NCBI GenBank assembly: GCA_963704875.1
Contig: CAVPIA010000005.1
Span: forward strand, 372,001 to 436,000
Length of the DNA stretch: 64,000 bases
Direction of reading: 5' to 3'
DNA from: CAMYOC01 sp963704875
Lineage (GTDB): Bacteria; Pseudomonadota; Gammaproteobacteria; Steroidobacterales; XN24
Of this stretch, positions 17,185 to 25,511 are shown piece after piece. Under the pieces are notes generated by a model that saw nothing but the letters and a program-made list of their open reading frames with translations, searched no databases and was not told the DNA's origin. Numbering within the stretch: position 1 is the first letter of the stretch; the number at the start of each line of letters is the position of its first letter. The translations under genes and the position numbers were made by a program.

Positions 17185-17280
17185 GGCGGCCCGCAGGGCG
17201 AGGAGCCGGAGGCGACGAGTAATCCCGACCTCGCCACGATGAACGGAAGAGAACAGAACGGAGAGGTGGCTGAGTGGTCG
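17185..17280 (+). repeat. 96-base direct repeat, copy B (leads into intact tRNA-Ser)
   Basis: Second copy of the block at 16915-17010, 94 of 96 bases identical. It covers the region upstream of tRNA-Ser and the first 21 bases of the gene. The near identity points to a recent duplication or ongoing homogenisation. Confidence 0.9.
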
Positions 17281-17350
17281 AAAGCGCTCCCCTGCTAAGG
17301 GAGTAAGGGTTAAAAGCCCTTCGAGGGTTCGAATCCCTCCCTCTCCGCCA
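17260..17350 (+). tRNA. tRNA-Ser(GCT)
   Basis: A 91-base cloverleaf. The acceptor GGAGAGG pairs with CCTCTCC, followed by G and an encoded CCA. The anticodon stem CTCCC/GGGAG closes the loop CTGCTAA, anticodon GCT, reading AGC/AGU serine codons. A long variable arm (AAGGG...CCCTT type) and a T arm GAGGG-TTCGAAT-CCCTC fit a class II tRNA. It stands in the conserved place after csrA. Confidence 0.97.
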
Positions 17351-17379
17351 TCATTGAATTAAAGATCATAAGTTAATAC

Positions 17380-17456
17380 GCGCCCGTAGCTCAGCTGGAT
17401 AGAGTACCTGGCTACGAACCAGGCGGTCGGGAGTTCGAATCTCTCCGGGCGCGCCA
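17380..17456 (+). tRNA. tRNA-Arg(ACG)
   Basis: A 77-base cloverleaf. The acceptor GCGCCCG pairs with CGGGCGC, then G and an encoded CCA. The anticodon stem CCTGG/CCAGG closes loop CTACGAA, anticodon ACG. The A34 is normally changed to inosine by TadA so that CGU, CGC and CGA are read. It follows tRNA-Ser by 29 bases, the usual order after csrA. Confidence 0.97.
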
Positions 17457-17501
17457 ATAAAAAGAGAAGGCCCACCTTGCGTGGGCCTTCTCTTTTTATT
17501 G
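17455..17501 (+). terminator. intrinsic terminator after tRNA-Arg
   Basis: A perfect 21-bp inverted repeat, CAATAAAAAGAGAAGGCCCAC and its complement, closes a CTTGC loop. The 3' arm ends in CTCTTTTT, giving a U-rich end. It begins inside the CCA end of tRNA-Arg. The A-rich 5' side could also make it work for transcription from the other strand. Confidence 0.9.
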
Positions 17502-17511
17502 ACATGACATG

Positions 17512-17738
17512 AGGTTCGAACTCAGTCGCCCGCAGGGCGACCGGTTCGACAAAACGCGTAAGCGTTTTGGGCGCCGCAGCGCAGCGGAGGCGGGTCGCAG
17601 ACCCGAGAATCGCCGCACGGCGATTCGAGCCCATCTCTCCGGGGCCTTATCTTCATATCGACTTGGCATCAGGTTCGAACTCAGTCGCCCGCAGGGCGAC
17701 CTGTCCGACAAAACGCGTCAGCGTTTTGGGCACCGCAG
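17512..17738. repeat. 68-base direct repeat pair built of mini-hairpins and T-arm-like pieces
   Basis: Bases 17512-17579 and 17671-17738 match at 64 of 68 positions, 159 bases apart. Each copy starts with GGTTCGAAC, a tRNA T-loop-like piece, then TCGCCC-GCA-GGGCGA and AAAACGC-GTAA-GCGTTTT (GTCA loop in copy 2). Two of the mismatches sit in or next to hairpin loops. Between the copies lie GGGTC-GCA-GACCC, AATCGCC-GCA-CGGCGATT and a stretch GATTCGAGCCCATCTCTCCG that resembles the 3' half of a tRNA. I see no coding capacity. The rest of the gap to 17957 shows no further gene. Confidence 0.75.
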
Positions 17739-17957
17739 TTCGACCAGAGAGAAGTTCAGCGCGAGTCTGTCCTGCCGTCAGGCCGGCCCCCGCGGCAGTG
17801 ACGCGGCGGGTGACAAACGCGAATCACGAACTCGCGAGCAGTGATTTCGCCGATATGGCAGTCTGAGGGGGGAGAAAGTGAGCTTGTCAGCGAATTGTCG
17901 GGGCGAGTACTGTTCCGAGCGTTTGACTTGCAGCCGTAAATTCCGGGAGACAGACCA

Positions 17958-19067
17958 ATGAAGTTACGTTACAAAATTGCCAACGGAATACTTATTCTAT
18001 TGGCAGTTGCGATAGGGTCCCTGGCGTTTGTTGTCAGCCGCGATGATCCCTGCCCGCCGGCAAGCGAGTCGGTCGTTGATGCGAAATCGGAGACGATGAA
18101 AGCCGTCGTTTATCGTTGTTACGGACCACCCGATGTGCTCAAGCTTGAAGACGTCGAAAAGCCGGTGCCTGGCGATGATGAGTTGCTGGTCAGGATCCAC
18201 GCCGCGTCGGTCAATCCGCTGGACTGGCACTACATGCGTGGCTCGCCCTACATCATGCGCCTGGGTTCGGGTCTGGGCGCGCCCGATGATACGAGCATGG
18301 GCGTTGACTTCGCCGGCACCGTCGAAGCGGTAGGCAGCAGTGTCACGCAATTCAAGCCCGGTGATCGTGTCTTTGGCGGCAGAGGTGGCGCCTTTGCCGA
18401 GTATCTGACGATTCCGCAAGATCGCGCGCTCGCCCTGATGCCCGAGAACATTTCATTCGACCAGGCGGCTGCGGTACCGATCGCCGCGATCACCGCGCTT
18501 CAGGCCTTGCGTGACAAGGGAAAAGTGCAGCCCGGACAGAAGGTCCTGATAAACGGCGCCTCGGGTGGCGTCGGGACGTTTGCGGTGCAGATTGCGAAAG
18601 CCCTGGGCGCCGAAGTCACTGGCGTATGCAGCACCCGTAACGTAGAGCTGGTCCGATCAATCGGTGCTGATCATGTTGTCGACTACAAAAAAGAGGACTA
18701 CACAGACGCTGGCAAACAGTACGACCTGATCATAGACATGGTCGGCAACCACTCGCCGCTGGAGAACACTCGAGTGCTGACTCCAGAGGGCATTCTGGTC
18801 ATGGTGGGGGGGCCAAAAGGGAACTGGTTTGGCCCGCTGGTGCCTCCGGTGAAGGCGGCCGTTACTTCCCCGTTTGTGGACCAGGAACTGGCGCTGATCC
18901 TGGCCAGAATGAACAAGGATGATCTGGTCGTTCTGGCCGATCTCATGCGGAACGGCCAGGTCACGCCGGTTATCGACAAGCGTTACGTCTTGAGTGATGT
19001 TCCGGCGGCGATGGCGTATTCGGAATCAGGGCGCGCCCGGGGAAAGATAGTTATCAACGTCGACTAG
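17958..19067 (+). CDS. membrane-anchored MDR-family oxidoreductase (quinone reductase-like)
   Basis: 369 residues. Residues 1-30 form an uncleaved-looking membrane anchor (KIANGILILLAVAIGSLAFV). From residue 47 follows a medium-chain dehydrogenase/reductase: MKAVVYRCYGPPDVLKLEDV, then GVDFAGTVEAVGSSVTQFKPGDRVFG, then the Rossmann motif GASGGVGTFAVQIAKALGA. The structural and catalytic zinc ligands of alcohol dehydrogenases are absent, so it belongs with zinc-independent NADPH:quinone reductases (QOR/RTN4IP1-like). GGGAGA stands ahead of the ATG at 17958. The topology of a cofactor-binding domain behind an N-terminal anchor is odd; it may face the cytoplasm (N-out/C-in). Confidence 0.85.
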   Translation: MKLRYKIANGILILLAVAIGSLAFVVSRDDPCPPASESVVDAKSETMKAVVYRCYGPPDVLKLEDVEKPVPGDDELLVRIHAASVNPLDWHYMRGSPYIMRLGSGLGAPDDTSMGVDFAGTVEAVGSSVTQFKPGDRVFGGRGGAFAEYLTIPQDRALALMPENISFDQAAAVPIAAITALQALRDKGKVQPGQKVLINGASGGVGTFAVQIAKALGAEVTGVCSTRNVELVRSIGADHVVDYKKEDYTDAGKQYDLIIDMVGNHSPLENTRVLTPEGILVMVGGPKGNWFGPLVPPVKAAVTSPFVDQELALILARMNKDDLVVLADLMRNGQVTPVIDKRYVLSDVPAAMAYSESGRARGKIVINVD

Positions 19068-19117
19068 CATTTCGCAGTGAGGCAGTACTCACTGCGATCA
19101 GGCCCGCTGCAGAATTG

Positions 19118-19247
19118 CCAGTGCAACGGGCCAGTGCAACGGGCCAGTGCAACGGGCCAGTGCGACGGGCCAGTGCGACGGGCCAGTGCGACGGGCCAGT
19201 GCGACGGGCCAGTGCGACGGGCCAGTGCGACGGGCCAGTGCGACGGG
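19118..19247. repeat. ten tandem copies of a 13-base unit
   Basis: The unit CCAGTGCRACGGG is repeated ten times without interruption. The first three copies have A at the variable position (GTGCAACGGG) and the last seven have G, so the array probably grew by duplication in two blocks. It lies in the gap between two convergent genes. A period of 13 is not a multiple of three, arguing against coding. It could form weak hairpins, and such arrays often vary in copy number between strains. Confidence 0.95.
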
Positions 19248-19288
19248 ACGGCTGGCCGACCTGCCAGCAAGCTGCCGGAGCGTGACGC

Positions 19289-19852
19289 TCAGTATTCGAA
19301 AGTACCCCGAACGGGATAATTGTTTTCCGGCTTGCGGATCCATTCCAGGCCGGAAACCAGTGTTTCCATGTCAGGCCTCGCGAACGGATTGTTGGAGATA
19401 TCGATGACTTGTACGTTGCCGCCCGCATTGATAACAAACAGCCCCGGCTCGGGGAAGTTATGGTCGGTCTCCTGCTCGGATCTGGGTATCGAAACGTAGA
19501 GACCCAGTTCCCGCATTTGTCCGATACCGAGTCCATAGAACAACGGGAAGTTCACTTCCAGTCTTTCCTGATGAGTTTCCAATTGTGCCCTGCTGTCGGC
19601 AGAGACGGCCACGATGTCGATCCCGATATTCGCAAGGCGTTGCCGATAGTCAGGCAGCTTGTTGAGGAACCTGGTGCACAAGGGGCAGTGCTGACCACGG
19701 TAAACGACCACCATTTGCCAATCCGCATCGCCTGCGGGCTTGCTGATGTCAACCGTCTCGCCAGCATGATTGTTCGCGATGACGGAGGGGAAGGGCGATC
19801 CGGCGTGCAGCTTGCTTGAGGTCATTTGCATGGTCTTGACAATATTACGCAT
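19289..19852 (-). CDS. peroxiredoxin-like (AhpC/TSA) protein
   Basis: A thioredoxin-fold protein of the AhpC/TSA (redoxin) type. The strand-loop VVVYRGQHCPLCTRFLNKLP carries a CxxC pair where peroxiredoxins have the peroxidatic Cys. A later NFPLFYGLGIGQMRELGLY and PGLFVINAGGNVQVIDISNN complete the fold. It probably reduces peroxides or acts as a thiol oxidoreductase in the cytoplasm, since there is no signal peptide. The start is uncertain: ATG at 19852 (MRNIVKTMQM, 187 residues) or 19831 (MQMTSSKL); a further in-frame ATG at 19903 is less likely. It converges on the oxidoreductase gene across the 13-base repeat array. Confidence 0.8.
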   Translation of the reverse strand: MRNIVKTMQMTSSKLHAGSPFPSVIANNHAGETVDISKPAGDADWQMVVVYRGQHCPLCTRFLNKLPDYRQRLANIGIDIVAVSADSRAQLETHQERLEVNFPLFYGLGIGQMRELGLYVSIPRSEQETDHNFPEPGLFVINAGGNVQVIDISNNPFARPDMETLVSGLEWIRKPENNYPVRGTFEY

Positions 19853-19933
19853 TCCGGATTGAGCGAACGTCGCAATATCGTGCCCTGAACGCTTCCGGGG
19901 CATGACGCCGGGAATCCAGCTGGTGAAGGGGTT

Positions 19934-21205
19934 TCAGAACGTCCAGTTCATGCTGAACGCCATGATGTGGAACACATCGTCCTTTAGTTTGCCTTTCAGG
20001 TCGCCGCGCAGCGGTCCGGCTGTTTGATTCACCGGCGCGCTGCCCGCATCCATGTACTCATACGCGAAGCCCAGGGATATGTCGCTGCGCCACTGATACT
20101 GGACACCGGCTGCATAGCGATACTGGCGATCCAGCGGCAAGATGATAGTGCGGTATTCATCGACCACCGGTGAGCTGTCGTAAGCAAAGCCTGCAGACAC
20201 CGACCAGCGCGGATCAAGCTTGTAACGGGCTCCCAGCGCTGTATGCCAGGTATCCTGCATGTTTGCATTGACGGACCCGCTGTCTGACTGGTTGCCAGAG
20301 TCGATACCGATGCCGATCTGCCCGAACTGCGACCAGTTCTGCCAGCCTAGATCCGCCATTACGGCCAACTTGGGGCTCAACTCATGATAGGCGCTCAACA
20401 TCACCTGTTCGGGCAAAGTGAAGTCAAATGTGGCTTCGGCCTGTTTGAATCCCGACAACTCGAGCGCGGCGTCCAGCAGCGGACCGAGACCGGTAGCGGT
20501 AGGATTGTCGGAGTACTCCAGATCTACCTTGGAGATATACGTCAGGCCGACACGGGTGCCCAGCATCGGTTCAATAAGGATACCCGCATTAAAGCCATAA
20601 TCGGTATCGTTGGCCTTCAGCTTGAGTTGTCCGTCCGGGGCCCCATCCTGAATATTATTGATCGCCGTCTTGTCTTCGAGCTCACCGTAGACCAGCGACA
20701 GGCCGCCCCCTACCGACAGCCAGTCGTTGACGCGATAGCCGACCGCGCCATTCAGAGCCAGGGTCTGAAATTCCACCTTCTGCGCGAAGTAACGGCCGGC
20801 CCAGTCGTCGTCGAATTCGACGCCCAGTCCCAGATACGAACCGACTGTTACGCCGAGTTTCCAATCGTCTGAAAGGCTGTTTACGTATGACAGACTACCG
20901 GTTGGGATCAGACCGCCCGCATTGCCGCCGTCTCCGCCACCAAAGGTGGCCACTTCGGTATCAAATTTGACGTCTGCGTAGATCGGCTGAATCCCGATCA
21001 TCATCTGGGATTCCTTGAGCCGGGTCATCCCTGCGGGGTTGGCGAAGGCAGTGGCGGCATCTTCGGCGCGGGAGGCCATGCCCGCAGACGCCGTCCCGAC
21101 ATCGGGCGTGCCCATTTCATACAACCAAAGACCGGCAGCTTGGGCTGGAATCACCGGTAGCGTCAAAGCCAGCGCGGCGAGCGAAGCGGTGATTTTCCTG
21201 GTCAC
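19934..21205 (-). CDS. FadL-family outer-membrane transporter
   Basis: 423 residues with a signal peptide ending AQA and the FadL signature just after it: AGLWLYEMGTPDVGTASAGM then ANPAGMTRLKESQMMIG, the conserved Asn-Pro-Ala (NPA) of the hatch region. The barrel ends FSMNWTF with a terminal aromatic. FadL proteins let fatty acids and other hydrophobic compounds cross the outer membrane. The start is GTG at 21205, with AGGAG eight bases upstream (VTRKITASLAALAL); an in-frame ATG at 21250 would add 15 residues and lacks this spacing. The substrate range is not predictable. Confidence 0.9.
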   Translation of the reverse strand: MTRKITASLAALALTLPVIPAQAAGLWLYEMGTPDVGTASAGMASRAEDAATAFANPAGMTRLKESQMMIGIQPIYADVKFDTEVATFGGGDGGNAGGLIPTGSLSYVNSLSDDWKLGVTVGSYLGLGVEFDDDWAGRYFAQKVEFQTLALNGAVGYRVNDWLSVGGGLSLVYGELEDKTAINNIQDGAPDGQLKLKANDTDYGFNAGILIEPMLGTRVGLTYISKVDLEYSDNPTATGLGPLLDAALELSGFKQAEATFDFTLPEQVMLSAYHELSPKLAVMADLGWQNWSQFGQIGIGIDSGNQSDSGSVNANMQDTWHTALGARYKLDPRWSVSAGFAYDSSPVVDEYRTIILPLDRQYRYAAGVQYQWRSDISLGFAYEYMDAGSAPVNQTAGPLRGDLKGKLKDDVFHIMAFSMNWTF

Positions 21206-21443
21206 GGGGGTTAACTCCTGAGGTAAGGGCGGACGGCAGGTGCCTAACATAATGGCCGCTCACGTTGCCGGTCAACAAAAAAATCAGTGCAGGTCTTACA
21301 TTCCCCCGGAGTGGTCCGCATTCGACAGAGGGGCCAGGTAATGCTGCAAAATCTACTGTATCGAGCGTTCTAAACCTGCTGCGTATAATATCCGGACTTT
21401 GCAGAACAAAGTACCCTCCCATACTGACGACAGAGGAGTCACA

Positions 21444-22187
21444 ATGCGTTTGTTTTACAAACTGCCCACCATGTTGGTGTTGTGTCTGATTTCCGGTCTT
21501 GCTCACGCGGCCAGTCAGACGGTGTTGATCACAGGTGCCAATCGGGGACTGGGTCTTGAATACGCCCAGCAATTCTCCGAGCGGGGCTATACGGTGATCG
21601 GTACCGCCAGGAATCCGGACGCCGCGACTGAACTTGCCAAGGTTGCGGATCGGGTCGAACAGCTTGATGTTGCCGACCCGGCCAGCGTGGCAGCGCTGGC
21701 CGAGCGTCTGGACGGTGTGCCGATCGATATTCTGATCAACAATGCGGGGATGTTTGACCGCGACGACGTCACCATAGACGCGGTTGATTTCGGGACCATG
21801 GAACAGACGTTTGCCGTGAACACGTTTGGACCACTGCGGGTCACGCAGGCGCTGTTGCCGAATCTGCGTGCCGGCAAGGCCAGATTGATTATCAGCATGT
21901 CGTCACAACTGGGCAGCATAGCGAATTCAAACGGTCGCTGGTACGCGTACAGGGCGAGCAAGACGGCGCTGAATCAGTTCAACAAGATCTGGAGTGTCGA
22001 ACTGGCGTCCGAGGGCTTTACCTGTGTGGTGTTGCACCCGGGATGGGTGCGCACGGACATGGGTGGGCCCAATGCCAGCTATTCACCTGAAGAGAGCGTG
22101 ACTGGACTGGTCAACGTGATCGGGGCATTGACGCCCGAGGACAATGGCGGATTCTATGATTTCCAGGGCAACCCGATCCCATGGTGA
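21444..22187 (+). CDS. short-chain dehydrogenase/reductase with N-terminal signal-like segment
   Basis: 247 residues. A hydrophobic N terminus (FYKLPTMLVLCLISGLAHA) that looks like a cleavable signal is followed at once by an SDR domain: TVLITGANRGLGLEYAQQF (TGxxxGxG), NNAG near residue 90, the catalytic Ser in ISMSSQLGS and YRASKTALN (YxxxK). All catalytic residues are present. SDRs normally need NAD(P) from the cytoplasm, so export would be strange; the segment could instead be a membrane anchor. GAGGAG lies nine bases ahead of the ATG at 21444. The substrate is unknown. Confidence 0.85.
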   Translation: MRLFYKLPTMLVLCLISGLAHAASQTVLITGANRGLGLEYAQQFSERGYTVIGTARNPDAATELAKVADRVEQLDVADPASVAALAERLDGVPIDILINNAGMFDRDDVTIDAVDFGTMEQTFAVNTFGPLRVTQALLPNLRAGKARLIISMSSQLGSIANSNGRWYAYRASKTALNQFNKIWSVELASEGFTCVVLHPGWVRTDMGGPNASYSPEESVTGLVNVIGALTPEDNGGFYDFQGNPIPW

Positions 22188-22308
22188 AGAGCAGGGCAGC
22201 GCAAAATCCGGATGTCTGTTGCCGGATGAGATCAACAGCAAGGAATTGGGCGGCATGAAGTCAGGCAGCATGAGATCAACAGCATGAAATCGCGGAGCAG
22301 CTGACGCG

Positions 22309-24654
22309 ATGCGACGTTCTAAATTATCCGTCTTCGCGATCATGGTGCTGCTGTTGGGCATTTCTGCTTGCGAACGCGGTCCCGGCAACGACCATAGCGA
22401 CGACCGGGGCAACGAGCGAAGTGCAGCGAATCCGTCAGCCAGTTCATCGCTTGTCGGAGCGCTGCCCGCTAGCTTTGTTGGCACCGCCGTATGTACGACG
22501 TGCCACGAACCGGAAACTGGAGAATGGTCAGGGTCCCATCACGATCTGGCCATGCAGATCGCCAGCGCGGATACAGTGCTAGGCGATTTTGATAACGCCG
22601 AATTTACCTATGCCGGCAAGGTATCCCGCTTCAGCAAACGCGACGGCGGATATTTCGCGCTCACCGAAGGGCCGGATGGCAAGCCCACCGAGTACCAGAT
22701 TCGCTATGCCTTTGGCGTCACGCCGCTACAGCAATATCTGGTGGAATTTTCCGACGGGCGGATACAAGCGCTGGGTATCGCCTGGGATACGCGAAGCGCT
22801 GAGGCGGGCGGACAACGTTGGTTCCACCTGTATCCGGACGAACAAGTCGACTACCTGGACGAGTTGCACTGGACGAAGCTCAGCCAGAACTGGAATTTCA
22901 TGTGTGCCGATTGCCATAGCACCGGGTATCAGAAGAACTACGATGAACAGAACAACAGCTTTGCCTCCGTCTGGAGCGATATCAATGTAGGTTGCGAGGC
23001 CTGCCACGGCCCGGGTTCAGAACATGTTGCGCTGGCCGAGGCGCAGACGCTTGAGAACGGCTCGGGGTTGCTCGTTGTGCCCTCCAATCCAGGGCGGCAC
23101 TGGTTGCGGGAGCCTGGCGAAGCCACCGCTCGTCTGAGCGGGCACTCCCGCCAGGAAGCGCAGGTCGAAGCCTGTGGTCGCTGCCACGCTCGCCGGGCAT
23201 CGATCCGGAGCGAATACGCGCATGGCAAGCCGCTGGCGGATTCCTTTGTGCCCGCGATGCTGACCGAGCCGAGCTATTTTCCCGATGGTCAGATTCGGGA
23301 TGAAGTCTATGTGTATGGTTCCTTCCTGCAGAGCAAGATGTACGCGAACGGCGTCATCTGCACCGACTGTCATCTGCCGCACTCGCTGGCGTTGCGGGCG
23401 CCCGGCAATGCGCTGTGCGCACAGTGCCATGCGCCCGAGGTGTTTGATGTCGCCAGCCATCATCATCACCCGGTTAGCGAGGATACGCCGGGGTGTATTG
23501 ACTGCCACATGCCTGCAAAAACCTACATGGTGGTCGATCCCCGCCGGGACCACAGTTTTCGGGTGCCGCGGCCGGATCTGGCCGAGTCTCTGGAGGTTAC
23601 CGATGCGTGCGCCGCATGCCATGACGACCGTGAGCCGGGTTGGAGCGCGGCCCAGGTTCGCGAATGGCTGGGCCGGGACGCCAGCGGCTACCAGCAATAC
23701 GGTCAGGCGTTCAGGGCAGCCCATGCCGGGCGGGCGGATGCCGCGGCAGGCTTGAAGAACTTGCTCGAAACAGCGCAATTGCCGCCGATCGCAAGAGCAA
23801 CGGCGCTGGAATATCTGGGCGCGTATGTGGATCCCGAGACGCTTGGACTCGCATTGCAGGCTCTGGATGACGAGGATCCGATGGTTCGCCTGGGGGCGCT
23901 GTCTGCGTTGCGCTCGGTGCCGGTGGAAACCATCCAGTCGTCGTTGATCCGGGTCGCTGGGGACCCGGTCCTGTCGGTGCGTACCGAGGCAGCCCGGCAG
24001 TTGGCTACGGTCGACCCGGCGAGCCTGCCATCGGTGGAGCGTGAGCGTCTGCGACAGGCACTCGAGGAGTACGTGGCGATTCAAAAAACCAATGCTGATC
24101 GCCCGGAATCGCAGACCAATCTGGGAAATCTTTATGCTCAAGCACGACAGTTCGAGGCGGCGGAGAACCGTTACCGGATGGCGCTGCGCCTGCAGCCGGA
24201 TTTCGAACCGGCCTATGTCAATCTGGTGGACATGTACCGTAGCTCAGGCAACGAGGCTGGCGCAGAATCCTTGATCGAGCAGGGCCTCGCGGTGGTCCCG
24301 CAAAGCGCGGCGCTCAACTATGCAATGGGATTGCTCAAGGTACGAACAGAGGGCGTTGGCCCGGCAATGCCCTGGCTCGAGAAGGCGGTGCTGTTAGCGC
24401 CGGGCGATAGTCGCTATCAGTACGTGCTGGCGGTAGCGATGCACGAGAATGGCGACACCGAGGCCGCAATCGCGTCTCTGGAGGAGGCGCATCAATCCCG
24501 GCCGGCTGATCTGGATATCGTTTTCGCGCTGGTGAGTTTTTACGCCGAAGCGGGTAATCCTCAGCAGGCGATGAAGTACGCCCAACTCGCACTGGAGATG
24601 CAGCCTGGCGATCCCCGCGCAAGACGTCTGATGGATCAATTGACGGGCCGCTGA
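22309..24654 (+). CDS. eight-haem c-type cytochrome lipoprotein with TPR repeats
   Basis: 781 residues. A lipobox GISAC places the lipidated Cys at residue 21. Eight CxxCH haem sites follow: CTTCH (62-66), CADCH, CEACH, CGRCH, CTDCH, CAQCH, CIDCH and CAACH, all in the first 450 residues, with extra His-rich parts (ASHHHHPVSED) that could supply distal ligands. A middle helical part looks HEAT-like (RLGALSALRSVP), and the C-terminal 200 residues are TPRs (NLGNLYAQARQFEAAENRYR). The protein resembles 'tetratricopeptide repeat / cytochrome c554-c3' proteins that may pass electrons in the periplasm. No oxidoreductase partner is adjacent; an FKBP gene follows. Confidence 0.87.
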   Translation: MRRSKLSVFAIMVLLLGISACERGPGNDHSDDRGNERSAANPSASSSLVGALPASFVGTAVCTTCHEPETGEWSGSHHDLAMQIASADTVLGDFDNAEFTYAGKVSRFSKRDGGYFALTEGPDGKPTEYQIRYAFGVTPLQQYLVEFSDGRIQALGIAWDTRSAEAGGQRWFHLYPDEQVDYLDELHWTKLSQNWNFMCADCHSTGYQKNYDEQNNSFASVWSDINVGCEACHGPGSEHVALAEAQTLENGSGLLVVPSNPGRHWLREPGEATARLSGHSRQEAQVEACGRCHARRASIRSEYAHGKPLADSFVPAMLTEPSYFPDGQIRDEVYVYGSFLQSKMYANGVICTDCHLPHSLALRAPGNALCAQCHAPEVFDVASHHHHPVSEDTPGCIDCHMPAKTYMVVDPRRDHSFRVPRPDLAESLEVTDACAACHDDREPGWSAAQVREWLGRDASGYQQYGQAFRAAHAGRADAAAGLKNLLETAQLPPIARATALEYLGAYVDPETLGLALQALDDEDPMVRLGALSALRSVPVETIQSSLIRVAGDPVLSVRTEAARQLATVDPASLPSVERERLRQALEEYVAIQKTNADRPESQTNLGNLYAQARQFEAAENRYRMALRLQPDFEPAYVNLVDMYRSSGNEAGAESLIEQGLAVVPQSAALNYAMGLLKVRTEGVGPAMPWLEKAVLLAPGDSRYQYVLAVAMHENGDTEAAIASLEEAHQSRPADLDIVFALVSFYAEAGNPQQAMKYAQLALEMQPGDPRARRLMDQLTGR

Positions 24655-24728
24655 TCGCACGAGCGCGCTGATGGCTACAGCCGCGTGATTGCGGTAGGCT
24701 TTGCGCTCCTCAATAACGGGTGAATTTC

Positions 24729-25397
24729 ATGTACCGAGTCCTTATTCCCGCTGCCGCGGTGTGCCTGATGCTGTCCGCCATGTCAGCGCAGGCGGCTGCG
24801 CCGCAATCCGAAGACGACAAGACCCTCTACGCGCTTGGCGTGATCCTTGCCAGGGATCTGGGTCCGCTGAACCTTAATGCGGAAGAAATGAAAATGGTCA
24901 CCGCAGGGCTGACTGACGCTGCACTGGGCGAGGACAGCCAGGTCGATCTGCCGACTTACGGGCCCAAGGTCCAGGCACTGGCGCAGGCGCGCGTCGCAGC
25001 TGCTGCGTCAAGCGAACAGCAGTTGGCTGCTGCATTCGTGGAAACTATGGCGGCGACTGAAGGCGCGGAAACGACCAGTTCAGGACTGGTCTATATCGTG
25101 CTGGAAGAAGGCACCGGACCCAGCCCGTCGGCGTCGGACACGGTCAGGGTTCATTATCACGGGACCCTGCGCGACGGGACGGTCTTTGACAGCTCTGTTG
25201 ACCGCGGCGAGTCGATCAGCTTTCCGCTTGATGGCGTGATCCCATGCTGGACCGAGGGTGTGCAGAAGATGAAGGTCGGCGGCAAGTCTCGCCTGGTCTG
25301 CCCGGCTGCGATTGCTTACGGCGATCGGGGCGCCGGCACCAAGGTCAAGCCGGGAGCCGCGCTGAATTTCGAAGTGGAATTACTGGCTATCGAGTAA
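24729..25397 (+). CDS. FKBP-type peptidyl-prolyl isomerase, periplasmic (FkpA/Mip-like)
   Basis: 222 residues with a signal peptide (VLIPAAAVCLMLSAMSAQA), an N-terminal helical dimerisation region (about residues 25-105; first motif YALGVILARDLGPL) and a C-terminal FKBP domain: VRVHYHGTLRDGTVFDSSVD, then ISFPLDGVIPCWTEGVQKMK and CPAAIAYGDRGAG. The residues of the FKBP pocket (Tyr, Phe, Asp, Trp) are in place. It likely speeds proline isomerisation during folding of exported proteins. A GTG at 24720 would add three residues. It follows the cytochrome gene by 74 bases. Confidence 0.92.
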   Translation: MYRVLIPAAAVCLMLSAMSAQAAAPQSEDDKTLYALGVILARDLGPLNLNAEEMKMVTAGLTDAALGEDSQVDLPTYGPKVQALAQARVAAAASSEQQLAAAFVETMAATEGAETTSSGLVYIVLEEGTGPSPSASDTVRVHYHGTLRDGTVFDSSVDRGESISFPLDGVIPCWTEGVQKMKVGGKSRLVCPAAIAYGDRGAGTKVKPGAALNFEVELLAIE

Positions 25398-25511
25398 GCA
25401 CCTGCGGGGCGGGTCTGCCTCAACGTTCGCAGGCCCGCCGCGCATCCATCGCATCAGCTTGAGTTCCGCGCACCGCTGCTGGTGGATAGCCCGCGCAGGG
25501 GAAAATCCGTC

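Noticed and set aside
16633..17298. Reading frame through csrA and the tRNA-Ser gene ending AEWSKALPC
   Set aside because: This peptide is the well-known false translation of a tRNA-Ser; the region holds csrA in another frame, repeats and a tRNA.
19118..19247. CRISPR-like array
   Set aside because: The units are only 13 bases and directly abut with no spacers; no cas genes are nearby.
23017..24141. 374-codon minus-strand frame opposite the cytochrome gene
   Set aside because: The plus strand encodes eight CxxCH motifs and TPRs; the minus frame shows no family pattern.
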